From: CAZKXX01 sp964556705
Lineage (GTDB): Bacteria; Acidobacteriota; Terriglobia; UBA7540
Direction: 5' to 3'
NCBI GenBank assembly: GCA_964556705.1
Contig: CAZKXX010000064.1
Coordinates: 1-22,684 of the forward strand
DNA: 22,684 nt
Shown: positions 6,780 to 14,072 of the stretch, in pieces
How positions within the stretch are numbered: the stretch's first letter is position 1
Layout of the letters: each line of letters opens with the position of its first letter
Made by a program: the position numbers and the translations under genes
Notes under the pieces: generated by a model
What the model was told of the DNA's origin: nothing
What the model saw: only the letters and a program-made list of their open reading frames with translations
Databases searched by the model: none

Positions 6780-7556
6780 ATGGAACCAGACCTCGCCCGC
6801 TACTTCGACGCTGTGATTCCGTGGGAGAAGCGGCTGGCGCGTGAAATGCCGCTGCTCGAGGCGCTGGCGCGCGACGCCGGGGCGCGCCACGTGCTGCTGC
6901 CGGCCTGCGGGACGGGTGGACACGTCGTGGCGCTGGCGGAACGCGGCTTCCACGTCTGCGGTCTGGACATCGACGAAAATGCGCTGGCCCTGACGCGCGA
7001 AAAACTCGCCGCGCGCGCCGCGAACATCCGCGCGGCGCGCGGCGAAGCGCGCCTCCTGAATCTGCCCATGCAGCGCGCCGCGGACTTGGGAGCTTGTCAC
7101 GACGCGGCGTTCCTGCTCGGCAACGCGTTGCCGTCGCTTTCCGCCCCGGACCAGCTTCGCGAAGCGCTCATCGGCGTGGCCGGAGCGCTCCGCCCGGGCG
7201 GTGCGTTTCTGACTCAAAACCTCAATTACGACCGCCGCTGGCGCGAGAAGCAGCAGTTCTTTCCCGTCCTCTCCGGCGAGGCCGGCGACGAAGACGTCCT
7301 GCTCGTGAAGTTCGCCGACTACGCTCCGGAACACATCAACTTCCACGCACTCTACCTGGCGCGGCCGAAAGCGGGCGGGACGTGGCGATCTTACGTCCGC
7401 TCGTCAAAACAAGTTCCGTTGTTCCGAAACGTGCTCCTCGAAGCGCTCCGCGGGGCGGGTTTTGGTGAATTCGATTGCTGGGGCGATTACTCGCGCTCGC
7501 CGTTCGACGAAGAGAAGTCGAATGACCTTCTCGTCTTCGCCCGACGTCGCGCCTGA
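6780..7556 (+). CDS. Class I SAM-dependent methyltransferase
   Basis: Soluble enzyme of 258 residues that should transfer a methyl group from S-adenosylmethionine. ATG 6780 is chosen because AAAGG precedes it at good spacing; an in-frame ATG at 6741 has no such site and would add 13 residues. The SAM-binding glycine loop is VLLPACGTGGHVVALAERG (residues 38-56, with the first acidic position replaced by Pro-Ala). It is followed by the acidic GLDIDENAL (61-69), which would hold the ribose, and later LRPGGAFLTQNLNYD, the usual beta-5 region. The C-terminal half (RSYVRSSKQVPLF, WGDYSRSPF) probably shapes the acceptor site. Acceptor unknown; the fold resembles small-molecule N-methyltransferases. 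The gene stands alone and converges on the sigma-factor operon. Confidence 0.85.
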   Translation: MEPDLARYFDAVIPWEKRLAREMPLLEALARDAGARHVLLPACGTGGHVVALAERGFHVCGLDIDENALALTREKLAARAANIRAARGEARLLNLPMQRAADLGACHDAAFLLGNALPSLSAPDQLREALIGVAGALRPGGAFLTQNLNYDRRWREKQQFFPVLSGEAGDEDVLLVKFADYAPEHINFHALYLARPKAGGTWRSYVRSSKQVPLFRNVLLEALRGAGFGEFDCWGDYSRSPFDEEKSNDLLVFARRRA

Positions 7557-7681
7557 CCGGCCGGTTCGCGCTCCTCAGCCGCCGCACGCCGATGTCACCC
7601 GTGCGCATCGTTCTCCGCCCGGCGCCGAACGGGAAAAACCACAAGGAAGACGTGTCAGGTCAGTGCGGGCGGTCAATCCGT

Positions 7682-8365
7682 TCATTCCGTAAACGGGTCC
7701 GGCTCGCCGGAATCGTCCGCGGGGGCGGGCGGAGCTTCTTCCTCTTCTCCGGGCAGCAGGACGGTCAGGCGGGAGAGCAGGCGGCGCTCTTCGGGCGAGA
7801 ATCGCTTTTCGATTTCCGCGCCCTTCAGAAACTCTTCGCGCTCTTCGGGCGACAAGTCGCGCAGGCGGCGGAAAGCTCCGAGCATCGCCCGGCGCCGCTC
7901 CGGCTCGACGCGCTGCCAGCGGCGAAAGATGTGCCGCGCCGCCTGCCGCTGTTCGGGCGTGAGGCTGAGAAAGATTTCCTGCCGTTCGCGAATGCGCTCT
8001 TTCTGCTGCTCGCCAAGTTCGTTCCAGTGGCGCAGGCGCTCGCGGATGCGCTCCTGGCGCTCGGCCGGGAGCCGCTGGAAGCGCGGGTCGGCGGCGAGAG
8101 CTTTTTCCTGCTCTTCGGGCGGAAGCTGCATCAGCCGTCGCACGAAATGGTGCGGGCCGCGCCCTTCATGATGCGGACCGCCGCGCTGCGCGCGCGGGGC
8201 CGGCTCGCCCGGCTGCGCGGGCAGGCCGTGATGCGGGCCGTGCGGTTCCGGGCCGCCCCGTCCGCCCCCGCCGCGATGCTGCGCCAGCGCCGCGCTCGCG
8301 CCCACTAGCAGCGCCAGCGCGGCGGCGAGCAGCGGGCGCATTGTCAGAATCTGTTCAGTTCGCAC
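7682..8365 (-). CDS. Secreted His/Arg-rich DUF3106-like protein of the sigma operon
   Basis: 227 residues from GTG 8365; ATG 8341 would give 219. The GTG overlaps the anti-sigma stop by 11 bases and has GGGAAGGG upstream, so I favour it. A signal peptide is clear either way (MRPLLAAALALLVGASAALAQ). The mature start is rich in His, Gly and Pro (GPEPHGPHHG, GGPHHEGRGPHHF), a possible metal-binding tail. The rest is charged helix with repeated LPPEEQ, LTPEQR, LSPEER and FSPEERR motifs, spaced like DUF3106 proteins and reminiscent of the CpxP/Spy/CnrX type of periplasmic protein. The C-terminus is acidic (PGEEEE, GEPDPFTE). As last gene of a sigma/anti-sigma operon it could be the signal-sensing or effector part; this is inference. 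Confidence 0.78.
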   Translation of the reverse strand: MRTEQILTMRPLLAAALALLVGASAALAQHRGGGGRGGPEPHGPHHGLPAQPGEPAPRAQRGGPHHEGRGPHHFVRRLMQLPPEEQEKALAADPRFQRLPAERQERIRERLRHWNELGEQQKERIRERQEIFLSLTPEQRQAARHIFRRWQRVEPERRRAMLGAFRRLRDLSPEEREEFLKGAEIEKRFSPEERRLLSRLTVLLPGEEEEAPPAPADDSGEPDPFTE

Positions 8366-8903
8366 GGCGGTTCCCTTCCCGGCGCAGTTCAGAAAGAATT
8401 TCGAAGTTGGCGAACAAATCCAGGTCGTCGAAAGCCGCGAAATTTTCGTCCTCGCTCGTCACGGCCACGAGCGCCGGCTCCTGAACAGGTCGAGTGGAAG
8501 GCTCGGAAGGCGCTTCGGCCGGAGGGGGTTCCGCGGCCTTCCCGGCCACCTCCGGAGGCCGCACGGGCCGCAGCGGAAACTGCGGCTCGCGCTGGACGAG
8601 CAACACCGCGCCAATCAGAATCGCCAGCGCCACGAGCGGGGCGAGCCACGCGAGGCGCAGGCCGAAGAGCGTTCGCGGACGGCGAGCCAGCTCACTTTGC
8701 ACGACAGCACGCACCCGCGCGTCGAGCCACGGCGAAGGCTCAGCCGGCTGCCACTCGGCGAGCAGAGCGTCGAGCCGGCCGTATTCCTCCAGTACCGCGC
8801 GGCAGCGGTCGCATGAGGTGGCGTGGGCGCGAAGCTCCTCCGATCCCTCCGGCGCCAGGCCGTGCGCGAGTTCAAACAGTTGTTCCCGCTCCGGGCATTT
8901 CAT
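8355..8903 (-). CDS. Zinc-binding (ZAS-type) anti-sigma factor
   Basis: Single-pass membrane protein of 182 residues expected to hold the ECF sigma factor encoded just upstream. The cytoplasmic N-terminus carries the zinc anti-sigma motif His27-x3-Cys31-x2-Cys34 (HATSCDRC), with a further Cys at position 3. One membrane helix spans about residues 80-104 (LAPLVALAILIGAVLL). The external part is Pro/Ala rich and ends in an acidic-aromatic segment (ENFAAFDDLDLFANFEIL). Its ATG overlaps the sigma stop as ATGA (8900-8903), with AAAGGAAG upstream, so the two are translationally coupled and made in fixed proportion. Release of sigma by regulated proteolysis or by zinc/thiol chemistry is known for this family; which applies here is not visible. 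Confidence 0.88.
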   Translation of the reverse strand: MKCPEREQLFELAHGLAPEGSEELRAHATSCDRCRAVLEEYGRLDALLAEWQPAEPSPWLDARVRAVVQSELARRPRTLFGLRLAWLAPLVALAILIGAVLLVQREPQFPLRPVRPPEVAGKAAEPPPAEAPSEPSTRPVQEPALVAVTSEDENFAAFDDLDLFANFEILSELRREGNRRAN

Positions 8904-9484
8904 GGCTCACTTCCTTTCACCAGCGGCGCCAGCCGCGCTCGCAGCGCTTCGTAGGCGCGGAAGAGGAGCGATTTCACGGCGCTCTCGGAGACACCGAGAA
9001 TTTCCGCAATCTGCCGGTAGTCCGCGTCCTGATACTTGTGCAGCAGCACCGCCGCGCGCTGGTTGGGCGGCAGCGTTTCCACCGCTTCGCGGATCTGCCT
9101 CTGGCGTTCAGCCTCGATCATTTGCTGCTCCGCCGTCGGATGCCCGTCCGGCAGCCGGGATTCCACCGCCCTCGCTTCCCCGTCCTCGCCGTCCTTCGTT
9201 GCCAGCCACACGTCGCGCCGGTCGCGGATGGCATTGAGCGCCAGGTTCGTCGCCACCCGGTAGAGATACGTGGCGAACCGCGCGTCGGGCCGGTAACGGT
9301 GCCGTGACTTGAAAATGCGCAGGAACGTTTCCTGAACGAGGTCTTCGGCGAGCGCAGGGTCGCGCACCATGCGGGCGAAGTATCCGGCCAGCGGGCGGCG
9401 ATAGAGGCGCAGGAGTTCATCCAGCGAGTCTGCGTCGCCCTCGCGGACCCGCAGCATGAGCTCGTGGTCGCGATCCATGGCCAT
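8900..9484 (-). CDS. ECF-subfamily RNA polymerase sigma factor (RpoE-like)
   Basis: About 194 residues from ATG 9484; GTG 9493 and ATG 9478 are alternative in-frame starts, and none has a clearly better ribosome site. The sigma-2 region covers LRLYRRPLAGYFARMV through DLVQETFLRIF and ATYLYRVATNLALN, the core-binding and -10 recognition helices. A linker with an acidic stretch (DGEDGEA) follows. The sigma-4 helix-turn-helix (LPPNQRAAVLLHKYQ, then YRQIAEILGVSESAVKSLLF) reads the -35 element. There is no sigma-1.1 or sigma-3 region, as expected of ECF factors. It heads a three-gene minus-strand operon with its anti-sigma factor (4-base overlap) and a secreted His-rich protein. Confidence 0.92.
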   Translation of the reverse strand: MAMDRDHELMLRVREGDADSLDELLRLYRRPLAGYFARMVRDPALAEDLVQETFLRIFKSRHRYRPDARFATYLYRVATNLALNAIRDRRDVWLATKDGEDGEARAVESRLPDGHPTAEQQMIEAERQRQIREAVETLPPNQRAAVLLHKYQDADYRQIAEILGVSESAVKSLLFRAYEALRARLAPLVKGSEP

Positions 9485-9498
9485 CGTCGCCACACCTG

Positions 9499-9527
9499 TT
9501 ATAACACCCGGCGAAAGAAAAAGTTGC
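9499..9527 (-). promoter_or_regulatory. Candidate ECF-type autoregulatory promoter
   Basis: Read on the minus strand, GCAACTT (9527-9521) lies 15 bases before GTTATAA (9505-9499). The first resembles the GGAACTT -35 box of RpoE-type sigma factors, which often drive their own operons. Transcription would begin within about 10 bases of the sigma start codons, implying a very short leader. Confidence 0.3.
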
Positions 9528-9670
9528 GGCGGCAGGGCGGCGGTTGGGAGGCCGCAATCAGGGGCGCGAAGAAGGCGGATATTTCCTCGCGGCGTCGCGC
9601 CCGCCGGATGTTCCGGCTCTTTCTGTGGCCGGCATTTGCGGTATCATGGAAAATCCACGGGTTCGAACGG

Positions 9671-10399
9671 ATGAAACTCGGCCACTCGAATGGGCAGCAC
9701 AGAAAAACGTTCGCGCGAGCGGTCGCGGCGGCGGCGATGGCCGCGCTGTGCGCGTTGCCGGCCCTTGCTCAGAGCGTTCAGGCGCGAAAGCTGCGGCTGG
9801 CGGTCGAGACGTTCGAGCGCGGGCAGGAGCTGGAATCACAGGGCAAGCTCGACGAGGCCATTGTCGAATATCGCCGCGCCCTGCGCCAGGACGGAGAAGA
9901 AGCTTACTGGCGCGCCGCGCTCGCGACGGCGCTCGAGGCGAAAGGCGAGCCGGCCGGGGCGCTCGAAGAACTGCGGCGGGCCGCGGAGCTTTCACCGGAC
10001 GACTGCGGCCTGAAGCGCAGGTTCCGCGAACTCGCGCAGCAGCTCGGCGCGCCGGAGCCGGCGCCTGACGGCGCGTGCACGCCGCCGCCTGGAGCGCAGC
10101 AGGCGGCCAATCCGGACTTGGACTTCGAAAGACCGGTGCTCCGCGACCGCGTGGCCCCCCAACCGGTGGATAAGGCCTGGTTTGCGCGGCATGGAGGGAC
10201 CGTCGTCCTGCGGATTTTTGTGGACGCTTCGGGCGCGGTTGTCGCGCCCGAAGTGGTGAGGCCGCTGGGGCTGGGACTCGACCAGGAAGCGCTGCGCGCC
10301 GTGCGGCAGTGGAAGTTTCAGCCGGCCCGCAAGAACGGCGCGCCCGTTCCCTGCAGCGTCGTCGTCGAAATCACGTTTGCGCAGTTTGCTGGAGGATGA
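9671..10399 (+). CDS. Periplasmic TPR protein with TonB C-terminal domain
   Basis: 242 residues from ATG 9671; an upstream in-frame candidate at 9464 would run through the divergent sigma gene and is unlikely. The N-terminus is a signal peptide (ARAVAAAAMAALCALPALAQ). A TPR-like helical part follows at about residues 38-115, with a LDEAIVEYRRALRQDGEEAYW unit-like repeat and a second unit with ALEELRRAAELSPDD. A Pro-rich linker (PPPGAQQ) leads to a TonB_C-type domain: GGTVVLRIFVDASGAV, then LDQEALRAVRQWKFQPA and a final VVVEITF strand. Unlike true TonB it has no clear membrane anchor or long periplasmic spanner. Such proteins are common in Acidobacteria; the role is probably protein-protein contact in the periplasm rather than energy coupling. 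It is divergent from the sigma operon. Confidence 0.8.
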   Translation: MKLGHSNGQHRKTFARAVAAAAMAALCALPALAQSVQARKLRLAVETFERGQELESQGKLDEAIVEYRRALRQDGEEAYWRAALATALEAKGEPAGALEELRRAAELSPDDCGLKRRFRELAQQLGAPEPAPDGACTPPPGAQQAANPDLDFERPVLRDRVAPQPVDKAWFARHGGTVVLRIFVDASGAVVAPEVVRPLGLGLDQEALRAVRQWKFQPARKNGAPVPCSVVVEITFAQFAGG

Positions 10400-10402
10400 A
10401 AG

Positions 10403-10515
10403 AGGTTGGTTGTTGGCTGTAAGTTCTGGGTCGCGCTTGACAGTACGCAATGACGCTTGCCCGCCCCGTGGCCTGGGTCATCCTGACTCCTGACTCCTGG
10501 ATTCTGAATTCTGCC
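10403..10515. repeat. Heptamer arrays between the TPR-TonB and mutT genes
   Basis: The left part (10403-10430) has units AGGTTGG, TTGTTGG, CTGTAAG, TTCTGGG. The right part (10481-10515) has TCCTGAC twice, then TCCTGGA, TTCTGAA, TTCTGCC. The two do not pair with each other. TCCTGAC is the reverse complement of the GTCAGGA unit found at 18352-18386, so the family recurs 8 kb away. Confidence 0.65.
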
Positions 10516-10630
10516 TTTCCATGTGGCCGGACGACGCGCGCATCGACGCTCCTGAAATTCAGGGCGAACGGCTGAACTCTTTGAAGCTCGTGCTGCGGGA
10601 AACGCCGCGGGTCAAACAACAGACTCGCGC

Positions 10631-10636
10631 TACAAT
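10631..10636 (+). promoter_or_regulatory. Candidate -10 box before mutT
   Basis: TACAAT lies eight bases before the chosen start at 10644. No -35 box is seen at 16-18 bases upstream. If used, the transcript would be leaderless or nearly so. Confidence 0.25.
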
Positions 10637-10643
10637 GGGTCGG

Positions 10644-11048
10644 ATGGCAAGCGAAAAGCCGATTCTGGTGACGGCGGGAATTCTCACCCGGGGCGACCGC
10701 GTGCTCATTTGCCAGCGGCCGCGCACGGACCGCTACGGGCTGCAATGGGAATTTCCCGGCGGCAAGGTGCGCGACGGCGAGGGCTTGAAAGACGCGCTCC
10801 TTCGCGAACTCGAGGAAGAACTGGCGATTCAGGCCGAAGTCGGCGAGGAAGTTTTCCGCCTCCGGCATCGCTATCCGGACCGGTTTGTGGAAGTGGTCTT
10901 CTTCAACGTGCCGTCGTTTCGCGGCGAAGTGCGCAACCGGGTGTTCGAAGCCGTCGAGTGGGCGCCGCGCATCCAACTTCCCGAGTACCCGTTTCTGGAA
11001 GCCGACCGCGAACTGGTGGAGCGGCTGGCGCGAGGTGAACTCGTCTAA
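10644..11048 (+). CDS. mutT: Nudix hydrolase, MutT-type (8-oxo-dGTP diphosphatase)
   Basis: 134 residues, the usual size of MutT. It should hydrolyse oxidised nucleotides such as 8-oxo-dGTP to the monophosphate plus pyrophosphate, preventing A:T to C:G changes. The Nudix box is complete: GKVRDGE, then seven residues, then RELEEEL (residues about 34-55), with the metal-binding glutamates in REL-EE and Leu in place of the usual Gly. WEFPGGK before the box and a C-terminal WAPRIQLPEYPFLEADRELV match the MutT group. ATG 10644 (MASEKPILVTAG) begins at the family's first strand; ATG 10635 is nearly equivalent, and the in-frame candidate at 10521 would add 41 residues with no homology that I recognise. 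It follows a heptamer repeat region. Confidence 0.82.
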   Translation: MASEKPILVTAGILTRGDRVLICQRPRTDRYGLQWEFPGGKVRDGEGLKDALLRELEEELAIQAEVGEEVFRLRHRYPDRFVEVVFFNVPSFRGEVRNRVFEAVEWAPRIQLPEYPFLEADRELVERLARGELV

Positions 11049-11056
11049 GAAAGAGC

Positions 11057-11200
11057 AAACCACTCAGACACCAAGACACGAAGGAAGGCGGAGATTGAAT
11101 CAAGCAAACTTAACACGCGGGCCGGCAACGGGACGCGCAAGGAAATTTCCCCTGTTTTCTTATCTTGTCTCTTCCTGGTGTCTTTGTGTCTTGGTGGTTC
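11057..11200. repeat. Inverted pair of octamer-type repeats around the WD40 gene start
   Basis: The left arm (11057-11087; CCAAGACA, CGAAGGAA units) and right arm (11171-11200; TGTCTTTG, TGTCTTGG units) are imperfect reverse complements. The period here is 8, not 7. In RNA the arms could pair across about 80 bases. The left arm contains the AAGGAAGG that would serve as ribosome site for the WD40 gene; the right arm lies inside that gene's signal-peptide codons. Confidence 0.6.
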
Positions 11201-12198
11201 AGCTCCCCGCCGCGCAGGTGGAGACCGTGGAGGCGCCGCCGCGGGCCACTTCCTGGCTCGCGCACGGGCGCATCGAAGGCCATCTGGCGCTGCGCTACTC
11301 GCCCGCCAGCGCTTTTTCGCCGGACTCGCGCCTGCTCGCCGTCGCCGCCCAGGACCAGATCGTGCTCTACGATCTCGCCGAGGGCGGGGCGCGCAAGATT
11401 TTGAGGCCGCAGGTCGAAGGCATTCGCGACCTGAATTACCAGTCCGCAAACTTCCTCGACCCGGACCGCCTGCTGCTGCTGGGCGCGGGAATGTTTCGCG
11501 CGCAGGCGGGCGCGATGACGCCGCTGCTGGCCATTCAGTGGGACGCGGAGCGCGACACGCTGGTCGGCAAAGTGAACTCCGTCGGCGCGGGGCCGGGTTA
11601 CGGACAGCCGCGCTGGCTGCCGGCCGTCCAATACGTCGTCATCTACAAAGAAGCGAACATCGATCTCTGGAAGCCGGCGACGGGCTGGGGCGGCCGGCTC
11701 AGCCTGCCGTTTCTGACGCACCGTCCTGACCTCATCGAATTTTCACCCGACGGCCGGTGGCTGATTTTCGCGCGCGTGGACCAGAGTTCGGTGCGCGACC
11801 CGAGCGTCGTGCTCCTCCAGGAGCAGCGGCCCGTGGACCTGCTCGCCGGACATCCGGCGACCGTGCAGAGCGTCAGCTTTTCGCGCGACGCGAGCCGCGT
11901 GGTCACCTCCTGCGAAGATGGCCGCGTGCGATTGTTCTCCGTTCCCGACTGGCGGCCGGTTTTCGCCCTCGTCGGCCACAACGGCCCTGCCCACTGGGCC
12001 GAGTTTTCGCCTGACGGCCGGCTGATCGCTTCGGCCGGCGAAGATTCGACCGTGCGCGTCTGGTCGGTGGAAGAAGGAAGGCTCGTCCAAACCCTGACCG
12101 ACAGCAAAGTGCCGCTGCGCACCGTGGCGTTTTCGCCCGACGGAAATTTCATCGCCGCGTCGGGGGACGACGTCGTCCACGTCTGGCGCAGACAGTAA
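11095..12198 (+). CDS. Exported WD40-repeat beta-propeller protein
   Basis: 367 residues from TTG 11095, chosen because AAGGAAGG lies six bases before it and the next residues make a plausible signal peptide: a basic stretch (GRARK), a hydrophobic core (SSWCLCVLVVQ) and a PAAQ cleavage-like site. Starting further upstream would run inside mutT. The mature part is a WD40 propeller: three clear C-terminal blades (SVSFSRDASRVVTSCEDGRV, WAEFSPDGRLIASAGEDSTV, TVAFSPDGNFIAASGDDVV, each followed by RLF/RVW/HVW) and earlier, more degenerate blades (AFSPDSRLLAVAAQDQIVLYD, EFSPDGRWLIFARVD). WD40 proteins act as binding scaffolds; no enzyme motif is seen. The start choice is uncertain because the hydrophobic core is encoded by repeat DNA. 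Confidence 0.75.
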   Translation: MNQANLTRGPATGRARKFPLFSYLVSSWCLCVLVVQLPAAQVETVEAPPRATSWLAHGRIEGHLALRYSPASAFSPDSRLLAVAAQDQIVLYDLAEGGARKILRPQVEGIRDLNYQSANFLDPDRLLLLGAGMFRAQAGAMTPLLAIQWDAERDTLVGKVNSVGAGPGYGQPRWLPAVQYVVIYKEANIDLWKPATGWGGRLSLPFLTHRPDLIEFSPDGRWLIFARVDQSSVRDPSVVLLQEQRPVDLLAGHPATVQSVSFSRDASRVVTSCEDGRVRLFSVPDWRPVFALVGHNGPAHWAEFSPDGRLIASAGEDSTVRVWSVEEGRLVQTLTDSKVPLRTVAFSPDGNFIAASGDDVVHVWRRQ

Positions 12199-12211
12199 CG
12201 AGGGCGTTTTG

Positions 12212-12364
12212 AGTCGGAAGTTGGCTGCGGGTTGTTCGTGATTAGTTGTGGGCAGTTGGTTGCCGGCTGATCCTCGTGAGTTGACCCGGCTCTTTCGCTG
12301 GGGAGCGAACCGCTGACACAGACGCCCGACCTCCAACCGACAACCGACCACCAACGCCCGACCT
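12212..12364. repeat. Inverted heptamer arrays between WD40 gene and rimO
   Basis: The left array (12212-12267) has eight degenerate units such as AGTTGGC, TGCGGGT, AGTTGGT, TGCCGGC. The right array (12323-12364) has the complementary type: CCGACAA, CCGACCA, CCAACGC, CCGACCT. They face each other across about 55 bases of ordinary sequence and could form a long imperfect stem. Confidence 0.65.
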
Positions 12365-12378
12365 CTTCAGTGAATCCG

Positions 12379-12387
12379 TGCTAAAAT
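12379..12387 (+). promoter_or_regulatory. Extended -10 promoter candidate for rimO
   Basis: TGCTAAAAT matches the extended -10 form TGnTAnnnT. It lies just downstream of the heptamer arrays and 52 bases before the rimO start. No good -35 box is seen, as is usual for extended -10 promoters. Confidence 0.35.
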
Positions 12388-12439
12388 TTGAATTTGAGCG
12401 GTAGTGCGAACTCCCGCGACCTCTGGTTCAAGTCCTCTT

Positions 12440-13903
12440 ATGCCCAAAGTCGGAATGGTCAGTCTGGGCTGTCCGAAGAACCTGGTGGACAGCGAGGTGA
12501 TGCTGGGCATCCTGGCGCGCCACGGCTACGAGTTGACGCCGGAGGCCGCTGACGCGGACGTGCTCATCGTCAACACGTGCAGCTTCATCGAGCCCGCCAA
12601 ACGCGAGTCCATCGAGACGATTCTCGAGATGGCCGAGCACAAGAAGTCAGGCCGGGCGCGCCGCCTGGTGGTGGCCGGATGCCTGGTCGAACGCTATCGT
12701 CAGGACTTGCTGAAAGCAATTCCGGAAGTGGACTTCGTCATCGGCACGAACGAACTCGAGCAGGTGCTCGCGGCCTGCGAGGACGCGGACGGTGGCCGCG
12801 AAGCGGCGTCCCGGGCCGAGCCCTACCTCTATCACGAGTTCACGCCGCGCGTTCTCTCCACGCCGCGCTATTCCGCCTACATCAAAATCGCCGAAGGGTG
12901 CGACCACCCCTGCTCGTTCTGCGTCATCCCGCAGATGCGCGGAAAATTCCGCTCGCGCCGATTTGAGAGCGTCGTGCGCGAGGCCGAAAACCTCGCCCGC
13001 CAGGGCGTGCGCGAGATCACGCTGATCGGCCAGGACACGACGAGCTACGGCGAAGACCTCGGCCTGAAGGACGGCCTCGCGACGCTGCTCCGCCAGCTTT
13101 CGAAAATCCCCGAACTCGTCTGGATCCGGTTCCTTTACTGCTACCCGAATCGCCTGACCGACGCGCTGATCGAAGCCGTGGCCGAGTCGCCGAAGGTCGC
13201 GAAGTATTTCGACATCCCGCTCCAGCACGCCAGTCCCGCGGTGTTGAAGGCCATGCGGCGCGGCTCGGGCGGAGCGCACTTCCTGAAGATGCTTGGAAAA
13301 ATCCGCGCGGCCGTTCCCGAAGTGGCGCTGCGGACTTCCATGATTGTCGGCTTCCCGGGCGAGACCGAGGAAGATTTTGAATCGCTCGTGGAATTCGTCC
13401 AGGCCGCCGAGTTCGACCACCTCGGCGTGTTTCTGTATTCGAACGAGGAGACCAGCACGTCGTACGCGCTGCCGAATCAGGTGGCGGGCCGCGAGGCGCG
13501 GCGGCGCCAGCGGAAACTTCTGGCCGCGCAGAAAAAGATTTCGCGCCGGCGCTTGAAGCGTTTCATCGGCCGGCGTCTGCCCGTGATCGTGGAAGGCCGC
13601 GCGGAAGAAACCGAACTGCTGTTTCGCGGGCGGCTCGAACGCCAGGCGCCGGAGATTGACGGTCAGGTGTTTGTGAACGATTTCGAAGGCGGGGAGCCGC
13701 GCGCGGGCGAGTTCCGCTGGGCGACGATCACGGAGACCGGCGATTACGACCTGGTGGCGCGGCTGGAAGCGGAGCATTTTGCCGAGCCGCCGGCGCCGCG
13801 CGCGCCGGGCCCGCTGTTCGTGCAGATTCAACCCTTGCCGGCGACGCCTTCCGGCGCCGCCCGCCGGGAGACCGAGCATGCGTTGCCCCACCTGCCGGCG
13901 TGA
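12440..13903 (+). CDS. rimO: Ribosomal protein S12 methylthiotransferase RimO
   Basis: Radical-SAM enzyme that adds a methylthio group to the beta-carbon of a conserved aspartate in ribosomal protein S12. 487 residues. The N-terminal MTTase domain has its three cluster cysteines at 11 (SLGCPKN), 47 (NTCSF) and 81 (AGCLVERY). The radical-SAM cluster motif is Cys154-x3-Cys158-x2-Cys161 (EGCDHPCSFCVIPQMRG). A C-terminal TRAM-type region ends near TETGDYDLVARLE. SLGCPKN and PQMRGKFRSR separate RimO from the tRNA enzyme MiaB. About 45 residues rich in Pro and Ala follow the TRAM domain, beyond the usual family end, and the last nine codons overlap yacG. ATG 12440 begins the first strand (MPKVGMVSLG). 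It heads a close cluster with yacG and pgpA. Confidence 0.95.
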   Translation: MPKVGMVSLGCPKNLVDSEVMLGILARHGYELTPEAADADVLIVNTCSFIEPAKRESIETILEMAEHKKSGRARRLVVAGCLVERYRQDLLKAIPEVDFVIGTNELEQVLAACEDADGGREAASRAEPYLYHEFTPRVLSTPRYSAYIKIAEGCDHPCSFCVIPQMRGKFRSRRFESVVREAENLARQGVREITLIGQDTTSYGEDLGLKDGLATLLRQLSKIPELVWIRFLYCYPNRLTDALIEAVAESPKVAKYFDIPLQHASPAVLKAMRRGSGGAHFLKMLGKIRAAVPEVALRTSMIVGFPGETEEDFESLVEFVQAAEFDHLGVFLYSNEETSTSYALPNQVAGREARRRQRKLLAAQKKISRRRLKRFIGRRLPVIVEGRAEETELLFRGRLERQAPEIDGQVFVNDFEGGEPRAGEFRWATITETGDYDLVARLEAEHFAEPPAPRAPGPLFVQIQPLPATPSGAARRETEHALPHLPA

Positions 13904-14072
13904 GACAACGTACGAGGGGAACCCGTTTCGGCCGTTCTGCAGCGAACGCTGCCAGTTGATCGACCTCGACAACTGGCTGTCGGAACGCTACCGCATCCCG
14001 GCTGCGGCCGAGGCAAAGGAGAAGGCGGAAGGCGGAGCGACCGCGCCCGCCCCGAAGGAGGAGCTTGACTGA
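13878..14072 (+). CDS. yacG: YacG-type zinc finger, DNA gyrase inhibitor
   Basis: 64-residue zinc-binding protein; in E. coli YacG binds GyrB and blocks DNA gyrase. The four zinc ligands are Cys3, Cys6, Cys21 and Cys25 (CPTC and FCSERCQLIDL), followed by the family signature DNWLSERYRIP. The C-terminal tail is Ala/Glu/Lys rich and apparently disordered. ATG 13878 lies inside the 3' end of rimO (26-base overlap) with GGGAG seven bases before it, so it should be translated together with rimO. It in turn overlaps the pgpA start by eight bases. Longer upstream starts read out of frame through rimO and lack family similarity. Confidence 0.9.
   Translation: MRCPTCRRETTYEGNPFRPFCSERCQLIDLDNWLSERYRIPAAAEAKEKAEGGATAPAPKEELD

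Noticed and set aside
7592..8308. Plus-strand open frame of 238 residues opposite the DUF3106-like gene
   Set aside because: The minus strand has a signal peptide, coupled start and operon context; the plus frame has none.
10521..10643. Longer N-terminus for the MutT protein
   Set aside because: The added 41 residues match no Nudix feature, and the family normally starts at MASEKPILVTAG-like sequence.
10885..11094. Longer N-terminus for the WD40 protein
   Set aside because: It would read out of frame through mutT, with Trp/Arg/Ser-rich shadow composition.
12424..12440. GGTTCAAGTCC resembles the T-loop of a tRNA just before rimO
   Set aside because: The flanking bases do not form the T-stem, and no acceptor, D or anticodon arms can be found around it.
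12647..13972. 441-residue minus-strand open frame
   Set aside because: Antisense to rimO, with no recognisable motif and Arg/His-rich shadow composition.
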